Source: Syngnathus acus (taxonomy: Eukaryota; Chordata; Actinopteri; Syngnathiformes; Syngnathidae). From it: a stretch of DNA of 64,000 nucleotides. Numbering within the stretch: position 1 is the first letter of the stretch; each line of letters starts with the position of its first letter. The notes beneath the pieces were generated by a model. That model was not told the origin of the DNA and did no database searches. It saw nothing but the letters and a program-made list of their open reading frames with translations. The stretch covers positions 2,008,795 to 2,072,794 of the forward strand of contig NC_051095.1 of assembly GCF_901709675.1 (NCBI RefSeq), in the 5' to 3' direction. This document shows positions 28,366 through 55,932 of this stretch, piece by piece. A program made the translations under genes and the position numbers.

Positions 28366-31300
28366 ACGCTCATCTCCATTTTCCTGCCTACAACCGTCTT
28401 CTTTGTTTTAATTCAAATCTGTTCAAAGAAGAAGAACAATCAAAGTGGCAGATGTTCGTTCACCCACTGCGGCCAGCTGATCGGGGTCCCCGCACCAGAA
28501 GCTTCCCCATCTTCAGACTCATAGCTTCAGTGTTATTGGCTGCAGAAAAGCAAAGGGATGAGTCTGATAGGACGATCGGCCTTCTCAAAGTTCATGCCGC
28601 CGCTTCCGTTTCCCGATGAACTGCATCATGATTTATTTGGGGGTGACACCGTCATTCATTTTTACCTCTTGGTCAATAGAGCTGAAGAAATGGCTAAAGG
28701 TCTGAAATTTTGAAAATCCAGTTTTTCCCGCACAAGACTGCTAAATTCCGAAGTAGTCATGGCGGTGTACAATCCCCCGCCAATCCCTTCTTTTGTCTGC
28801 CACCTTGATTTTAATTTCAGCTCCTCCTCTTGAGTGCATCTCACTGCAGACGATAATAACTTGGCTCATATTCACGGTGGACGATTCGGGCAGAGTTTCG
28901 GTTTGCAGACAGAAGCAGACGGGGGAACACCAACGGGCTGGGTTTGATCTGGATTCAATGGTCCGGAATAACTGGCCCCCGAAGAGCTCTTATGTCAAAT
29001 GCTATCTGTGAGCGGGTGCAGAGCCGAGGGGCGGCGGATGATGCACGACGCATTTAACACGTGGACAAGTAACACGGAACAAATACTTTGTTACTGGAAT
29101 ATGTCGGGCAAAGGCTTTTGTCATTTCGACTGCTTGCTCACTCACAATCTTGTCCGACCACTGCCGCCAAGTCAAAAAGGCAAATCGAGAGCGATTAAGT
29201 CAAGCGCCGTTGAGATCGACCATGACTGAGATCTTGGGGACCTATCAGGCTAAAAAACAGCCCTTCAATTTCTTTTTGTTACGGCAGCGCTTTTCTCAAT
29301 CTCGACTTTCTTCTTTCTTCGGAATGTGAACGACGGACACGTTCTCACATTTTTTTTGTTTCTCGTTTTCTTTTGGGAATCCGTCCGCTGCTTTTAGAAG
29401 ACGAGGATGTTCGGGAGGCGGGTCAGGCCGGGGTCTCACCTACTTCCTAATGAATTCCCAGGCTGCGTCCACCTGCAGGCGTTCCCGTACCAGCTTAGCA
29501 ATGATTACACCTTGAGGGAGGAGGTGAGGGGGGCGGGGGGTTGGAGATGGAGCTCTCCGTGGGTTGAAGGGCGGCTGTCGAGCCGCACCATCCCTGGCAC
29601 GCAAACACACATGCGTACACAGGCGGGCGCGAGGCCCCCCCCCCCTTCCCAGATTGGAGGCAGGTGCAGCGGCAAATCAAGCCTCATTAGCCGCACCTTC
29701 TGCTAGCGTATAGCGCCGACAGATGGATGCTCGCCCTCACATGTTAGCTCACATCAGATGGCAGTCGGAGAAGGGTGGCTAGGGGCGCACGGTTGGCCCC
29801 CCTCCGCCGCTCTTCCGCCGGCATCACTTCCTCACAGCTACATCACCCCCCCTTTCCAAGCGCTCCAGAATGCTCTTTAACCTGAATAGCGCTGCTGGCT
29901 ACACTGTACTATCCAGGGAACGTCTGACACGGGATCAGTTTATTCCTCGCCTCTTGGCCCAAGGAGGAGTTGAGGAGGGGGCAGGGGGGTCTGCGCTTTT
30001 TGCTTGATAAAAAAAAAAAGTATGTGTTGGTATGTTAGCATTTGTTGCGCTTAGAGGGACATATTCGGGGGAAAAAAAGATTTTGCTTGTCTCCAAATTG
30101 TCAGAGTGGCTTCCCACTGGCTGTTATCACGTCAAACCAAAAGTGAAGCAGAGCCGAGGCACGGATGGTCTCACATCCTTGTTGGGGATGAAAAGAACCC
30201 CAAAGTCTCATCATCATCATCATCGTCATCATCATCATCATCTGTTCCTGGTTTCAAGGCAACGTCGGTGCAACTCAAGCACGGCCCTCGAGGGAATGTC
30301 AGATCTCCATGGCGTCCGGTCCTTGTTGGAACCGATTCATCGCCAGTCGTTTCAGTCAAGCCGACAAGGAGCGACTTCTGTTCCGGCCGCCAGCTAATGA
30401 AGAGAAACAGACGCGCATATGGGACTCCTTTTTCTTCTCACTCTCTCTCTCTTTTTTTTTTTTTTTAGCAGCCGCATCCTTGCATCCCAGATCCGTGCGC
30501 CATATGGGGGGAAAGTGTACGTGTGCGTGATGCCAGTCAACGGAAGGAATAAAAAACAAAACAAAAGCCCCCCCCCCTTGTTTTTCTCACTCCCATGGGC
30601 ACATGAAAGTGAAGGTTATACTTATTCACTGTTTTGGGGGTTGTGGGCGGTCCATCCTGTTTGCCACAAATCACCGTTGATCTCTTTGATGGCACGAGCC
30701 ATATGTGCCTCCATCTTCACCTGCTCGCTGCCACCACAATGCAAACGCCGTCTTGAACGTTGACCTCCAAGGGATTCGTGCACTCATTTGGCAAGAGTCA
30801 AAAGTGAATAATTGGGTTGACGTGAATTTATGGATACGACCCTAAACAAAAAGCCACATTTCATTGCATCATGCCCACCCGAACTGAGGCGTGCCCGAAC
30901 GAATCGAATCGGACTCCCGCTGGAGCCCATCGAATCGTTCCGCGAAGAATCTGTGGCTCTGCCGTAAGAGAAACAAGGAATGAAGAGAAGCCGCCTCAAT
31001 TGTGACGTGCATGTCGGCCATTTTCAAAGAAAAGAAAGGAAGCGGCCAGTGAAATCTAGAAATGCTTGACGACCACAACAGACACGCAAATGCTCCGCGG
31101 GTGAACGATCCCAACTCTTTAAAGACGCCAATTTCTACCATCAATCTTCTGCAACTCAGTCAGCAAATTTCCCAAGGCTTCCGTTTGTGGGAAGCTACTC
31201 CGAGGCGGCGGCCGAGTGCTGACAAAACACAAACAATTATTCTAGCGTGTATTTTGGCAGGTGGGCGTGCCATATTACGCTGGCACGCTTCATACATGGC

Positions 31301-33040
31301 GCCATTCATCAGCTCATTAGATTTGCCGCAAGTAGATTGCCTCCTTATTGGCTGCCGCTTCCACTCTTTGGCAGGTGGACGTGGGGGCGGGGCCAGCGAA
31401 GGGGGGGGGGGGGGCGAGAGCACCATACATGCCAACACAGCAACTGCGCAAACAAATCGTCATGGTAATTGACGTCAATACGTATCGACGGTGTCGCAGA
31501 TGGCTGGCTTTGACGGACACAGGTTTACACCATAGTACCGAGAATTTCGACTCACACGCACGCAGGCACGCACGCACACTCCTATCCCCTTCCGGCCTAT
31601 GGCAGGGCTGCACCTGCAGCTTATTATGGGAGCCTTTAGCGTTTTAATGGCACGCAGGTGCCAAAGTGCCACGGCAGCGGCGTAACACGCAAAAGCCTCA
31701 AATGGCTCGACGCGCTTGCAGATGTGCGCCGAATCTCGCCACTCGGAAATTGTCTGGGAAATGACTCAAGAAGACACCTTGTGGGAAAGTGAATTACTTG
31801 TACAGTAAAGTGCAAATTGTTTTCTAAGCGTGGCTTGAAAGTGGTGGATCTGGCCTCCAAGTCACGAGTTTGCTAAATTAGTTTGTTGCACACATAATCT
31901 CCAGCAGTTTTATGAAAAAGTTTAGGGAAGATTTTCCTTTTTTCTGTCCTCTGATTGGCTGAACCAAATTGTCTTGTCTCTTCAGACAAGTATTTTTTGG
32001 CTGGAAAATATAGCTGCTCCAGTTGACTGTGGAAGCAGAGCACAAAATGACAGAAAATGAATCTGCTTTACAACAAAACTTGTGCAACCTGAAAGAATGA
32101 AGTGTTTAAATGTGCTTTTATTATTATTTTTTAAACACGATGTATTAGTATCTGATTTATTTATTTATTTATTTATCATTTTTATGTATTCATTTATATT
32201 TCAATTTATCTGAACATTTATTATTTTTAATTCATTCATATATATATTTTTTTGGTGCAATCTATCTGACTGCGTGGCTATTTCAAAATCAGCACAGAGA
32301 GCGCCGATAAAGCGGCAGCCCTCCCACCCGCTCCGAGGCCGCCGGACTCTCCCTCCGCCCGGCAACCCAAAGCGTAGGAGAGCCCAGGCACAAAAAAGGC
32401 CTTCATGTCGGGGGTTGCCAAATTGCTTGCTCAAACATCAGCTGGGTGTCAACACTGCAAAGAACACACACATGCAGTATTCCACGAAAAGATCGCACCA
32501 ACGCGATGTTTCATCCGACATGTGCCACTGCGATAAATTGTGCCCCAACATCTCCTTGGCACAGAGTACTCACATCACACATCTACCTCAAGCTATTTCA
32601 AGCAAACACTTTCCACGCAGGTCATTCCACAATGACAAGACATTTCACGTGCTCCCTCCAGGAAGACGGACTACTTCTTTTTGTGAATTCCAAGAAAAAC
32701 AGGCTGGGCTCCACCGGCAACGTTTGATGACATTTAGTGGAATCGTTGAATTTTGCTGTTTGGTTCTACCCTGTTACCGATACTAAAGCAGCATTTTGAA
32801 AAGACTAGCTAAAGTAAATCCTTTATCATGACATTGGGTGACTTTGAATACTCATTCCACGTTACTGTAATTACAGTGAAATGTTGCAAATGTTAGTTTT
32901 TGTCAGCTGTGTTGGCTACTATGCTAACTGCTAACAGTAATGAGCGTAGATATACTGTAAAGAGAAATACTTCAATAATGCGTCTTTTTGTGATGACATG
33001 AGTAAAAGGGGGGGACACAAACATTGTGAAAAGATGAAAA
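28366..33040. other. Intergenic, possible nfib regulatory landscape
   Basis: Mostly unique sequence with an (ATC)n run (30203-30242) and a G12 run near 31405. No exon, RNA gene or long repeat is supported. Genes such as nfib often have conserved non-coding elements downstream; which bases are conserved cannot be judged from one sequence. Confidence 0.3.
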
Positions 33041-33044
33041 ATAA

Positions 33045-33090
33045 GAGCAAACTTACCTGAGGTCAATGAGCAAACTTACCTGAGGTCAAT
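33045..33090. repeat. Exact 23-bp tandem duplication
   Basis: GAGCAAACTTACCTGAGGTC followed by AAT, twice without a gap. On the minus strand each copy gives CTCAG then GTAAGT, a consensus splice donor. Confidence 0.85.
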
Positions 33091-33454
33091 GAGCTTGTCA
33101 CTCACTTTGTCAACCTCATGGTGGCTAGAGAGGGTTTAGTATGAGGGGTTTAACTCCGCCTACAAATGTCTGATTGGTAGATTAACACTGCCAGTAGAAC
33201 AATGTTTTCAACATACAGGCATGAGCAAAATGAAATACAAATAACATCAAAATAAGATGATAAAATACATATGTTGTCATATTTACTTGAATCGACTCAC
33301 TTGTTTATTGAAAATGATCTCACTCATTTTACTGAGAGTTTGATGACAAGCAATGGGATTGTTTTGTATTTTCCTATAAACTTGACCAAACTGCAGGCAA
33401 AATTCGGCGGACCTGTCTGTCATAGCCCAAAATGTTCTCAAGGACTTTTGCCAG

Positions 33455-34950
33455 AAAATGAACAGGGAGTCGGCCATTTCGTTTAAAAAAAAACAAACAA
33501 AAAAAACTCCTTTATCACCAGTTTCACCGATTAACGGGAAAGTCTTTACAGGTCACGTAAAGTCTTAAGGATGCATTGGGTAGGCCAATTCCATGAAAAA
33601 TATCAAGCTATCATCCCAGGATCTAATCCCAAAATGAATCAGCCATTTTGCTTTGCTCCAAGCAGCCATTTTGGAAGCACAGGGAAGGCCGTCGACAGAA
33701 TAACGGCCGCGTCGAACGTTCCCGTGTGAGAGCAAGGCGAGGCGAGGCTGCGCAGCGCCAGCCGCAGAACGAATATCCTCTCGGCATCTCGGCTCATATT
33801 TCAGCTGGGGCGGCCTGAGGAATGCATCCAGCGCCATAAATCAGCCGCCTGATGGGAACTTGGCGGCCGGACGGCGGCGCAGAGAGCCGAGCTGTAGAGC
33901 TCCGGTAAAAGATGTCGTAAGGTGGCCCTTTTGGAGGAGCTACTCTCGGGCGGCCACTCTGTGTGTGTGTGTGTGTGTGTGTGCCACGATTGTTTGTCAC
34001 ATCTCTGCCTGTCTGCGCCTTATGCAAATGTACAGGGGGGTGTTGTGGGGGCAGGGGGGCGGGCGTTGTGGGGGGGGGCTGCTCCATGGGAAACTGCTGG
34101 TGCTAATCCAGCATGTTGAACAGGGGAGGAGAGGCGCACTTTTCAATAAAGCCCCCCTTCCCTCGCGAAGCCCCTCTGTCACATGTACACACACACACAC
34201 ACACACACACAACAGATGAACAGCGTGTTTTTTTGCAACCTACGGACGGCCGCACAAACAGCCAACACCTGTTTCTTTTTTTCGAGCCCATCCCGTCGCT
34301 TTTAATATGGGAACAAATCCCACGATCTTAAGACCCGGCTCGTGCTTTCAGCGCGATAACAAGGAGCCTCAGTGCGGCGGCGGGCTCGTAGCGCCACCTC
34401 AACGCGGACTAATAACGCTCCCGTCCCAATCTGCGATTTAAGACTATGAAATGTATGCAAATGCGTGTGGGAATACACGGCGGTGAGAAGACCATTTAAG
34501 GCGTTTTCCCCCCTCGGCCCTCTTGAGTTGCAAAAGAGCTTGTTGTGTCTTTTTGCTTTCATCAACGGCGGGCCGAGTGTGCAAAATGCCAACAAATGTC
34601 TTGTCAAGGAGTTCAAAGTGGCAGCCTGGAACTCACCCAAAATGGCTGCTTTCAAGCAAAACGGTTCAATCACAGGGCATGGCTCCTTGGGACTGATCGC
34701 TGAAAGGGATTCCCCAACCCTCACAAACTTTCCAAGCCTCTTCTTCTTGGGATTCGGCCATTTTGCTTCAGACCAAAATGGCCGACTTCCTGTTCATTTT
34801 CCATATGTGCCTTTTTGGTGTGTCCTTTTACGACAAGCATGTCAAACCAATTTGAGCACGACTGGAGAAAGTGCTCATTTTCTCCGAGGCCCGATTTCCG
34901 TGCAAAATGGACCCAAAGTGGTTGCTTCGAACCAAAATGGCTGACTTTCT
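33455..34950. repeat. Dispersed AAAATGGCxGACTTCCTGTT motif cluster
   Basis: Copies or halves occur near 33455-33480 (inverted), 34640-34660, 34775-34800 and 34910-34945, with shared flanking text such as CAAGCATGTCAAACC. A (TG)n lies at 33960-33982 and an (AC)n at 34187-34212. The core resembles the YY1 site AAAATGGCG. Confidence 0.5.
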
Positions 34951-36324
34951 GTTCCGTGTCCTTGAGACCGTTTCTTGCGTCCAATTCTAATGCCCAGCTC
35001 ATTTCATGTGGACCGTGAAGCTGGCAACGGAGTTTCAGGACCTCTTAACTACTCGACATACATTTTCAACAAGATACACAAAAAGCAGCTGGCACAGTTC
35101 TTTGTGTCGGCACTGGCGCGGGTCCAGTCCAACTTCTGCACTTACCGCTGCGTGTGAAAGTACTGTGCACGAAACACACACGCACACACACCCTTGTGTG
35201 GATCCAAATGGGGAGAGAAGGAAGGGGGAGGGGCACAAAGGCAATCAACAAATCCTCTTTGCGAAAAACATAATAGGAGCAAATCATCATCTATTTGGCC
35301 TCCTTAACTCACTGACAGCAGCAGTCCTCGATAAAGAAAGGGGGAAAAAATATGCCGGAGACAAGCGGGTGCCAAGACTTTCACCGAGTCCGATTGAAGC
35401 CAGATGCCGAACGAGCGCCAGTCAAGTTGGGGTCGCTCGATATTGCCATCGGAGGCCTGTTGGGGCGAGCCGCCGGTGCATCCCAGGCCATGGCGTAATG
35501 AGCCTTAATTGGCGCTTTAGACGGACTTTTGCCGCCTTCATCCCATTAAGAAGGCTTACGAGATCAGAGCTGGCTCAACTTGACACCGTGACTCACATGG
35601 ACTTCACCTCAAGCCACCTGACCGAGAGAGAGGGCGAGCGAGAGACAACGTGCCGACTGAGATGCTCAGCCAGCTATGCGGCATTGACGCATTACGCTAG
35701 ATTAGCAAAGTAAAACCACGCCCGCTCTCAGGGGAAAACGGGACGCAATTCGGAGAAGCCATGAAATCCGATTAGCGGGAGACGTCATCAGCGAAGGCAT
35801 CTTCAAAAAGGCATTTTGGATTTAAAAGAAAAAAGACATCTACTTGGAGGATGCTGTGTAATTAATTTGATATTTTAGATGATTCCATGAATTATTATAA
35901 GCGTTATTTTCGACATCTCCGTCAGGCCAAACGAAGCTGATTTGATTTGATCAAAGATGAGCATCAAAGGTCCACACTTGACTAAGACGTCACAATTGAA
36001 TTGCTCATTGAATAATGGGCCCATTTGTAACTAGTAAAATATTAGTGACAACAAAAATGTGTCCACAAAACAAACCGCGTTTTATTTGAATATTTATCTC
36101 ATTTTTGTTCATTTTAAAAATCATCCGTGCACTGAAATGACATTACAAAAAAAATAAAGCATGCCAGAAGATACGACGCAGACAATTTCTTGTTGTAGCA
36201 TAGCTCATTTTTATTGTTTAAACAGTTTTTGCATAGGAAATATATCCACTTCCAGTAATTGACTGCAGTAAGAACAGCTGCTAGCAGTATAGGCTGGATA
36301 TAACAGTAACAATCACAAAAGAAA
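34951..36324. other. Intergenic tail before nfib, no gene seen
   Basis: AT-rich towards 36300. Extra minus-strand AATAAA words (plus-strand TTTATT) near 36080 and 36210 could mark alternative nfib ends. Confidence 0.4.
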
Positions 36325-36327
36325 AGA

Positions 36328-36347
36328 AAAAAAGTTGAGCCTTTATT
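36328..36347 (-). terminator. Candidate nfib polyadenylation site
   Basis: AATAAA on the minus strand (36347-36342) is followed by a T-rich then TG-rich tract (TTTTGTGATTGTTACTG). Sites further downstream are also possible. Confidence 0.4.
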
Positions 36348-36647
36348 TACACTGATTTTTAATCTTGTGGCAATTTTAACCCCTGCACCAAATGTAACCG
36401 ACCGAAAGGCGTCGCTTCAAAAAAAAAAAAAAAAAATCAATAAAAAGATAAGGGAGGCATCAAGGCCTGTACAGTTCACAACGGACACCTTGTGGTTCCT
36501 ACAATGAAACAAGGGCAAAAAAAGTCCTCTAAAACGTACATTCAGATACATACAAAGACCTTTTGCGCACACTCGCAGCGAAATTACGATCAATACATAG
36601 GAATACGGAACGCCTCGTTGGTGTTGTTGTTGTTGCGTGCGCACAAG

Positions 36648-36707
36648 AGGGGGCGGGGCCAGTGGGGCGGGGCGGGGCGGGGCCAGCGGGACGGGGGAGG
36701 GGGGTAA
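36648..36707. promoter_or_regulatory. Cluster of GC boxes / G-run tract
   Basis: Plus strand holds GGGGCGGGGC-type units in close succession (GGGGCGGGGCGGGGCGGGGC and neighbours), matching Sp/KLF sites and G-quadruplex spacing. In the nfib mRNA it is a C-rich tract. Confidence 0.5.
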
Positions 36708-37654
36708 AAGTGCCACAAGTCCTGCCCTGCATTTCAAAAGAATGCCCCAAACAACTACCAAAATGACAAAAAAAAATAATAATTTGTTCTCATTTCAAAA
36801 CTAAAAGCAAGCTTCATGTGCGCTGACATGCTTGGACATGAAGAAGCTCCGCCCAAAAAGGAAATCAATGTCACATTTTACATGTATGTACAAGTCGCAC
36901 AGCTGGAACAGGCACTGCATTGCTCGTCTTGATTTGGCGGTAAAAATAAAATGCTGGTTGATGAGAGAGCGCAAAGAGAGAAAGATAGAGAGAGAAAGAC
37001 TTCCTGCAGGTACAAGCCCCTTGCCGTGGCTTGAAAGTTGGATGAGGGCGATTGCACGTGTTTTGCATAAAAAAAAAGTTACGGCGGGCAACGTGTTAAT
37101 ACTTGAAAGGTTGCCACTGAACACTGATCAACATTCAGACCCTGCCCGGCAACTCCAAAGAACTGGAAAGGACGCTACCTTGCGGTCATGCTTTCACTCT
37201 CGCAAAAAAAGTGCATCACGGGAAAGAGGAGGGGCAGGCGGCGGCGGGCCGGCGAGTCGAAAAAAAGGAACATTGTCAAGAGCCAATGGGGAAATCGCAC
37301 CGATTCCGTAAAAACAAAACATCGACAACTATTTGATAGTAGGACGTTTGATTTACTTTTTACCCTGCTTTTCGTACAATCTTGTGTGTGTGTGTGGGGG
37401 GGAGGGGGTAACGTCGCCGCCCGGCTGCTACAAAGAACACACCCACGCCGCCGTCTGGTCGGATAAGAAATCGCACCCTTTTCCCCCCCCCATGATAAAA
37501 GAAACACATCACACCCACAGGAATGAACAATTCTTACACTGAAAGATCGACCAGCATTAAGCAAGTTGAAAAAAATCGTCATTCAAGAAAAACTTCATTG
37601 TTGTTTGATACAGTGAACCCCAGCTCATATTCACAGTTTACAACTGTTGCCATG

Positions 37655-37835
37655 AAATTGAGGAGCTTCGCTTCGTCAAAGATAGGGCTTTGCCGCCATC
37701 TTGTGGCATGATAGTACCAAGGAACTATGTTCGTATAAGTTGAGGAGTTTCATTTGGACCAAAAGAGTGCTTTGCCACTATCTTGGTGCCAAGGAACTAA
37801 GTTGAAGTTGCTTTATCGCCACCACGTGGCATTTA
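37655..37835. repeat. Two-copy 82-bp direct repeat with CCATCTTGTGGCA core
   Basis: GAGGAGCTTCGCTTCGTCAA at 37660 and GAGGAGTTTCATTTGGACCA at 37742 each lead to GCTTTGCCxCxATCTTG and then ACCAAGGAACTA/GCCAAGGAACTA. Similar degenerate copies occur near 4690, 5980 and 20640. Confidence 0.6.
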
Positions 37836-37908
37836 TTTCATGTTTTTCTTTTTATTGGGAGGGGGGGGGTCAGTAACTCGGCAAGAGTCAGGGGCTCATC
37901 GTCTATAC

Positions 37909-38239
37909 CAGGGGTGTCAAACTAATTTTTTTCGCGGGCCGCATTGTAGTCATAGTTCCTTTCGGAGGGCCGTTATGACCGTGAACCCAAATCAATGTAT
38001 GAGCACCTCGTATTATATACAGTATAAGCTCCAAAACAAACTGACAAATAACTCGTTTTCAAATCAGACGAGTAAAAACTGGTCAAATATTTTAAAAAAA
38101 AAAGATATTTTTAAAAGTGCAGACAATTTGCAATTCTAGTCATGACACACGAATATTATGCACAATTTGTCTTTGCGGGCCACACAAAATGATGTGGCGG
38201 GCTGTATCTGGCCCCCGGGCCTTGAGTTTGACACCTGTG
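37909..38239. mobile_element. hAT-type MITE in the nfib 3'UTR
   Basis: Ends CAGGGGTGTCAAACT and GAGTTTGACACCTGTG, flanked by an exact 8-bp duplication GTCTATAC (37901-37908 and 38240-38247). The interior has GCGGGCCGCATTGTAGT and GCGGGCTGTATCTGGCCCCC, standard for this teleost family. At 331 bp it encodes nothing. Confidence 0.9.
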
Positions 38240-39895
38240 GTCTATACGATCAGAACCCCCTTACGTTAAACTTGTCCTACAGACACTAAGACATCAATAC
38301 TTGACATTGGATTCATCCAGGGAGTTCTAACTCCAAATCAGGCTGGGAAATACTTTTTTTTTCCTTTCCAAAAATGGAATTGACACATTTTTTTACGCCC
38401 TGATTGGAAGATTTACAAATAAGGGCGTTAAACTGTCAAGAAGGATTACAGTGTACAAACTTTTTTTGTCTATAGGAAGACCATCATCTTCACTCGCGCA
38501 CGCGCACACAAACACACACAAACGACCGTCACTGGGAAAAAAAAAAAAGTCGGGGAGATGCAGCTCGACTTGAGGATTTGTCGTCCTGCTTTCGCAGTCG
38601 GGAGGGGGAGGAGTGCAAAAAGGTGTCAACGGGCGTTGCGCTGATTGACTTCGACGACGGGCCCCGTAAGGCCCGAAAGATTTGGCTGGGAAACACGGAG
38701 GAGGGATTGCCCAGATGCTATTTAAGTGCCAAATGTTTCTTTGACGGGAGGGGGAGGATGGCCAAATGTCGGTGAGCAGTGTTTCCCAAATTTGATTGAG
38801 CCAAGGCACATATTTCCCACTGGAGAAAGAAAAAAAAAAAATCATTCACACCACCGACAGAAATGTCCTAAAAATGACGACCTACATTTTTTTCATTTGA
38901 TTCCAAACATGAATGAAAGCACCAAATGAAGGCAAAACTTGCGCATCAATGACACAGCCGGAACTTTGTTTTTCCCCCCCCCCAGATTTTCATCTGAACG
39001 CGATAAAGCGGACAAACTGTCACAAGTGTGATTAATCGTCATTTCTCTGAAGTGGAATTGCTTTCCCGGCGCAGGTCGTGCACGGACGACGTACGTCTGT
39101 ACAGTCGACGGACACCGATCGAGACGGGCCCTCGCCAGGATTGGTCGCTGTGAGTGATTGTTGCGCAGGTGGCATGGCCGCGGCTCGCCACCGCCGCCGT
39201 TAAGGCATCTACTCGGGAATTGCATCCAAATGACGTGTGTGTGTGTGTGTGTGTGATGTCTTAGTGTGATTGTCCTGGCCTCAAGTCGAGTTGTCTCTCC
39301 GGAAGCGAAAATGACGAGTGACTGACTTTGCAGCTGAAGGAACAGCACGGACGTGCGTGACGTGAAGGAAGGGAAATCAAAACGCAACGTTCTGAAGCTA
39401 AGCTAGAAGAGAAGACCTTGTCGTACACTGCATAGACAGCAGCCCCCCACCCAAAAAAAAAAAAAGAATGGCCAAACGACCCACAACAACAACAACATCA
39501 ACAAGTAGATCAAGAAAATAAATGCATTACAATAGCGTCTATCTCCAAACTAGCCTCTAATATTTGACGTCGTCTATAAGCACTACCTACATAGGCAAAA
39601 CTTGGTATTGCATAATTGTCATCATTCTCAATTCAAGGACAATGAGCGCCGAAAGGGGAGAGAAAGATGATAGGTTATTAGAAAAGCCATTGGGGGAATA
39701 CTGGAGGGATGAAAAAAAATTGTTTTTTTTTAAAATAACAACAACACAACCCAAAGCGATTACAAACGTGACTATACACAGCCGGGTTATGCGGCGGAAC
39801 TGTGACATGGGGAAAAAAAAAACGTACATGAAGTTCAGAGTACAAAAACGTTCAAATGTCAACTCTGTGTGTTCCTACCATGATGAAAGAGCAAA

Positions 39896-39897
<2 letters not shown>

Positions 39898-39944
<47 letters not shown>
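39898..39944. repeat. (TG)n microsatellite in nfib 3'UTR
   Basis: About 23 uninterrupted TG units on the plus strand, so (CA)n in the mRNA. Shorter tracts lie at 39236-39254 and 40799-40827, the latter followed by (GGGT)n. Confidence 0.85.
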
Positions 39945-39948
<4 letters not shown>

Positions 39949-40794
39949 GGGAGATATGCAAAAAGGCACGTCATGTGGACGTCACGTATCGTCGTGCAAA
40001 TGAAGTGAAGACTGCGGAGGCTGATGGCCGTCAGCGCCACTTTTTTCATTTTTTTTGCCACCGCCTGACTGATTGACAATTTCTCCGGACTTTTCCGTCA
40101 ATGTACGGGTTTCTTCCTCTTGTAAACATTCGCTTTCAAAGCCAACGGCCAAAAATGTGAATTTTTTTTGTTTTTGTAAACACAGTATATGTGTTCATTT
40201 CATTCTCTAAGGGCTCGTCTCCCCTTTTCCAAGATATAAATAAGAAAAGGCTAAACAACGTGTCCCTGTACAATTGGGGAGGGGCACGGAATAAAAAAAA
40301 AAAAAAAAACAAGTGCTGGTGTTGCTGCTGGGATTGCATGGGACTGAACTCAAATTGTGAAACAAAAGAAGAAAAAAAAAAAGCAACATTTTGCTCCTAC
40401 AACCGTCGCATGTTTCTCCCCCTTTCCTTTAGAGTCTGAGGGCGGACAGACTGATAACTTCCCTTCCAAAAAAAAATTCAATTGCACTTGCCTCCATGGA
40501 AATCGCTCTTCCTTTTTGAAAGGGCTCAAACATCTTTTTTTTTATTTTTTTTTTTTTTTTTTTAGCGAGGGCTCCAATCTCAAGTAGTTAACGCTCGTCA
40601 CGGTTGGAAGAAAAAGAACAAATGGACACTTTGCTTCTCTCCCGGCTCCACCACGAAGCACTCTGAAAGTTTTGTTTGTCATCCGAAGCACACGTTTTGA
40701 GTGTCATGCAGTAGAACATTAAGGCATCTGTACATCACAGTATTTGAATGCATCGCAAAGTTCTGCAAACAACAACTGGCTGGTGCGTGTATAC

Positions 40795-40834
<40 letters not shown>

Positions 40835-41074
40835 GGTGGGTGGGTGGGGGTGATGTGAGTGTAGGAGGGGGGAAGGGGGGGCACCTGAAGCTTTTTTCCT
40901 TCCTTCAGCATCCATCACGGCCCAGGCAAAAGCGGGCGAGGGGGTCGTTTGGGAAGAGTGTTAAGATTGTACAGCTGCTGCTGCATTTGCTGGTTTCAGC
41001 CCCCCCCGCAAAAAAAAAAAAAAAAAAAAAGCCCAAAGCCAAAAGCACACCTCCTCCGAAGCAGCGCTCCAGCC

Positions 41075-55932
<14,858 letters not shown>

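Larger units (their letters stand above)
36325..41074 (-). other. nfib: nfib 3'UTR (predicted, about 4.7 kb)
   Basis: Runs from the nfib stop to a likely polyadenylation site. It is rich in U and UG tracts on the mRNA strand, has no coding exon, and contains a MITE, an 82-bp direct repeat and several microsatellites. Mammalian NFIB also has a multi-kilobase 3'UTR. Confidence 0.5.

Noticed and set aside
32274-32786. 170-codon open frame in the gap
   Set aside because: No recognisable motif, low-complexity basic start, no promoter or splice context.
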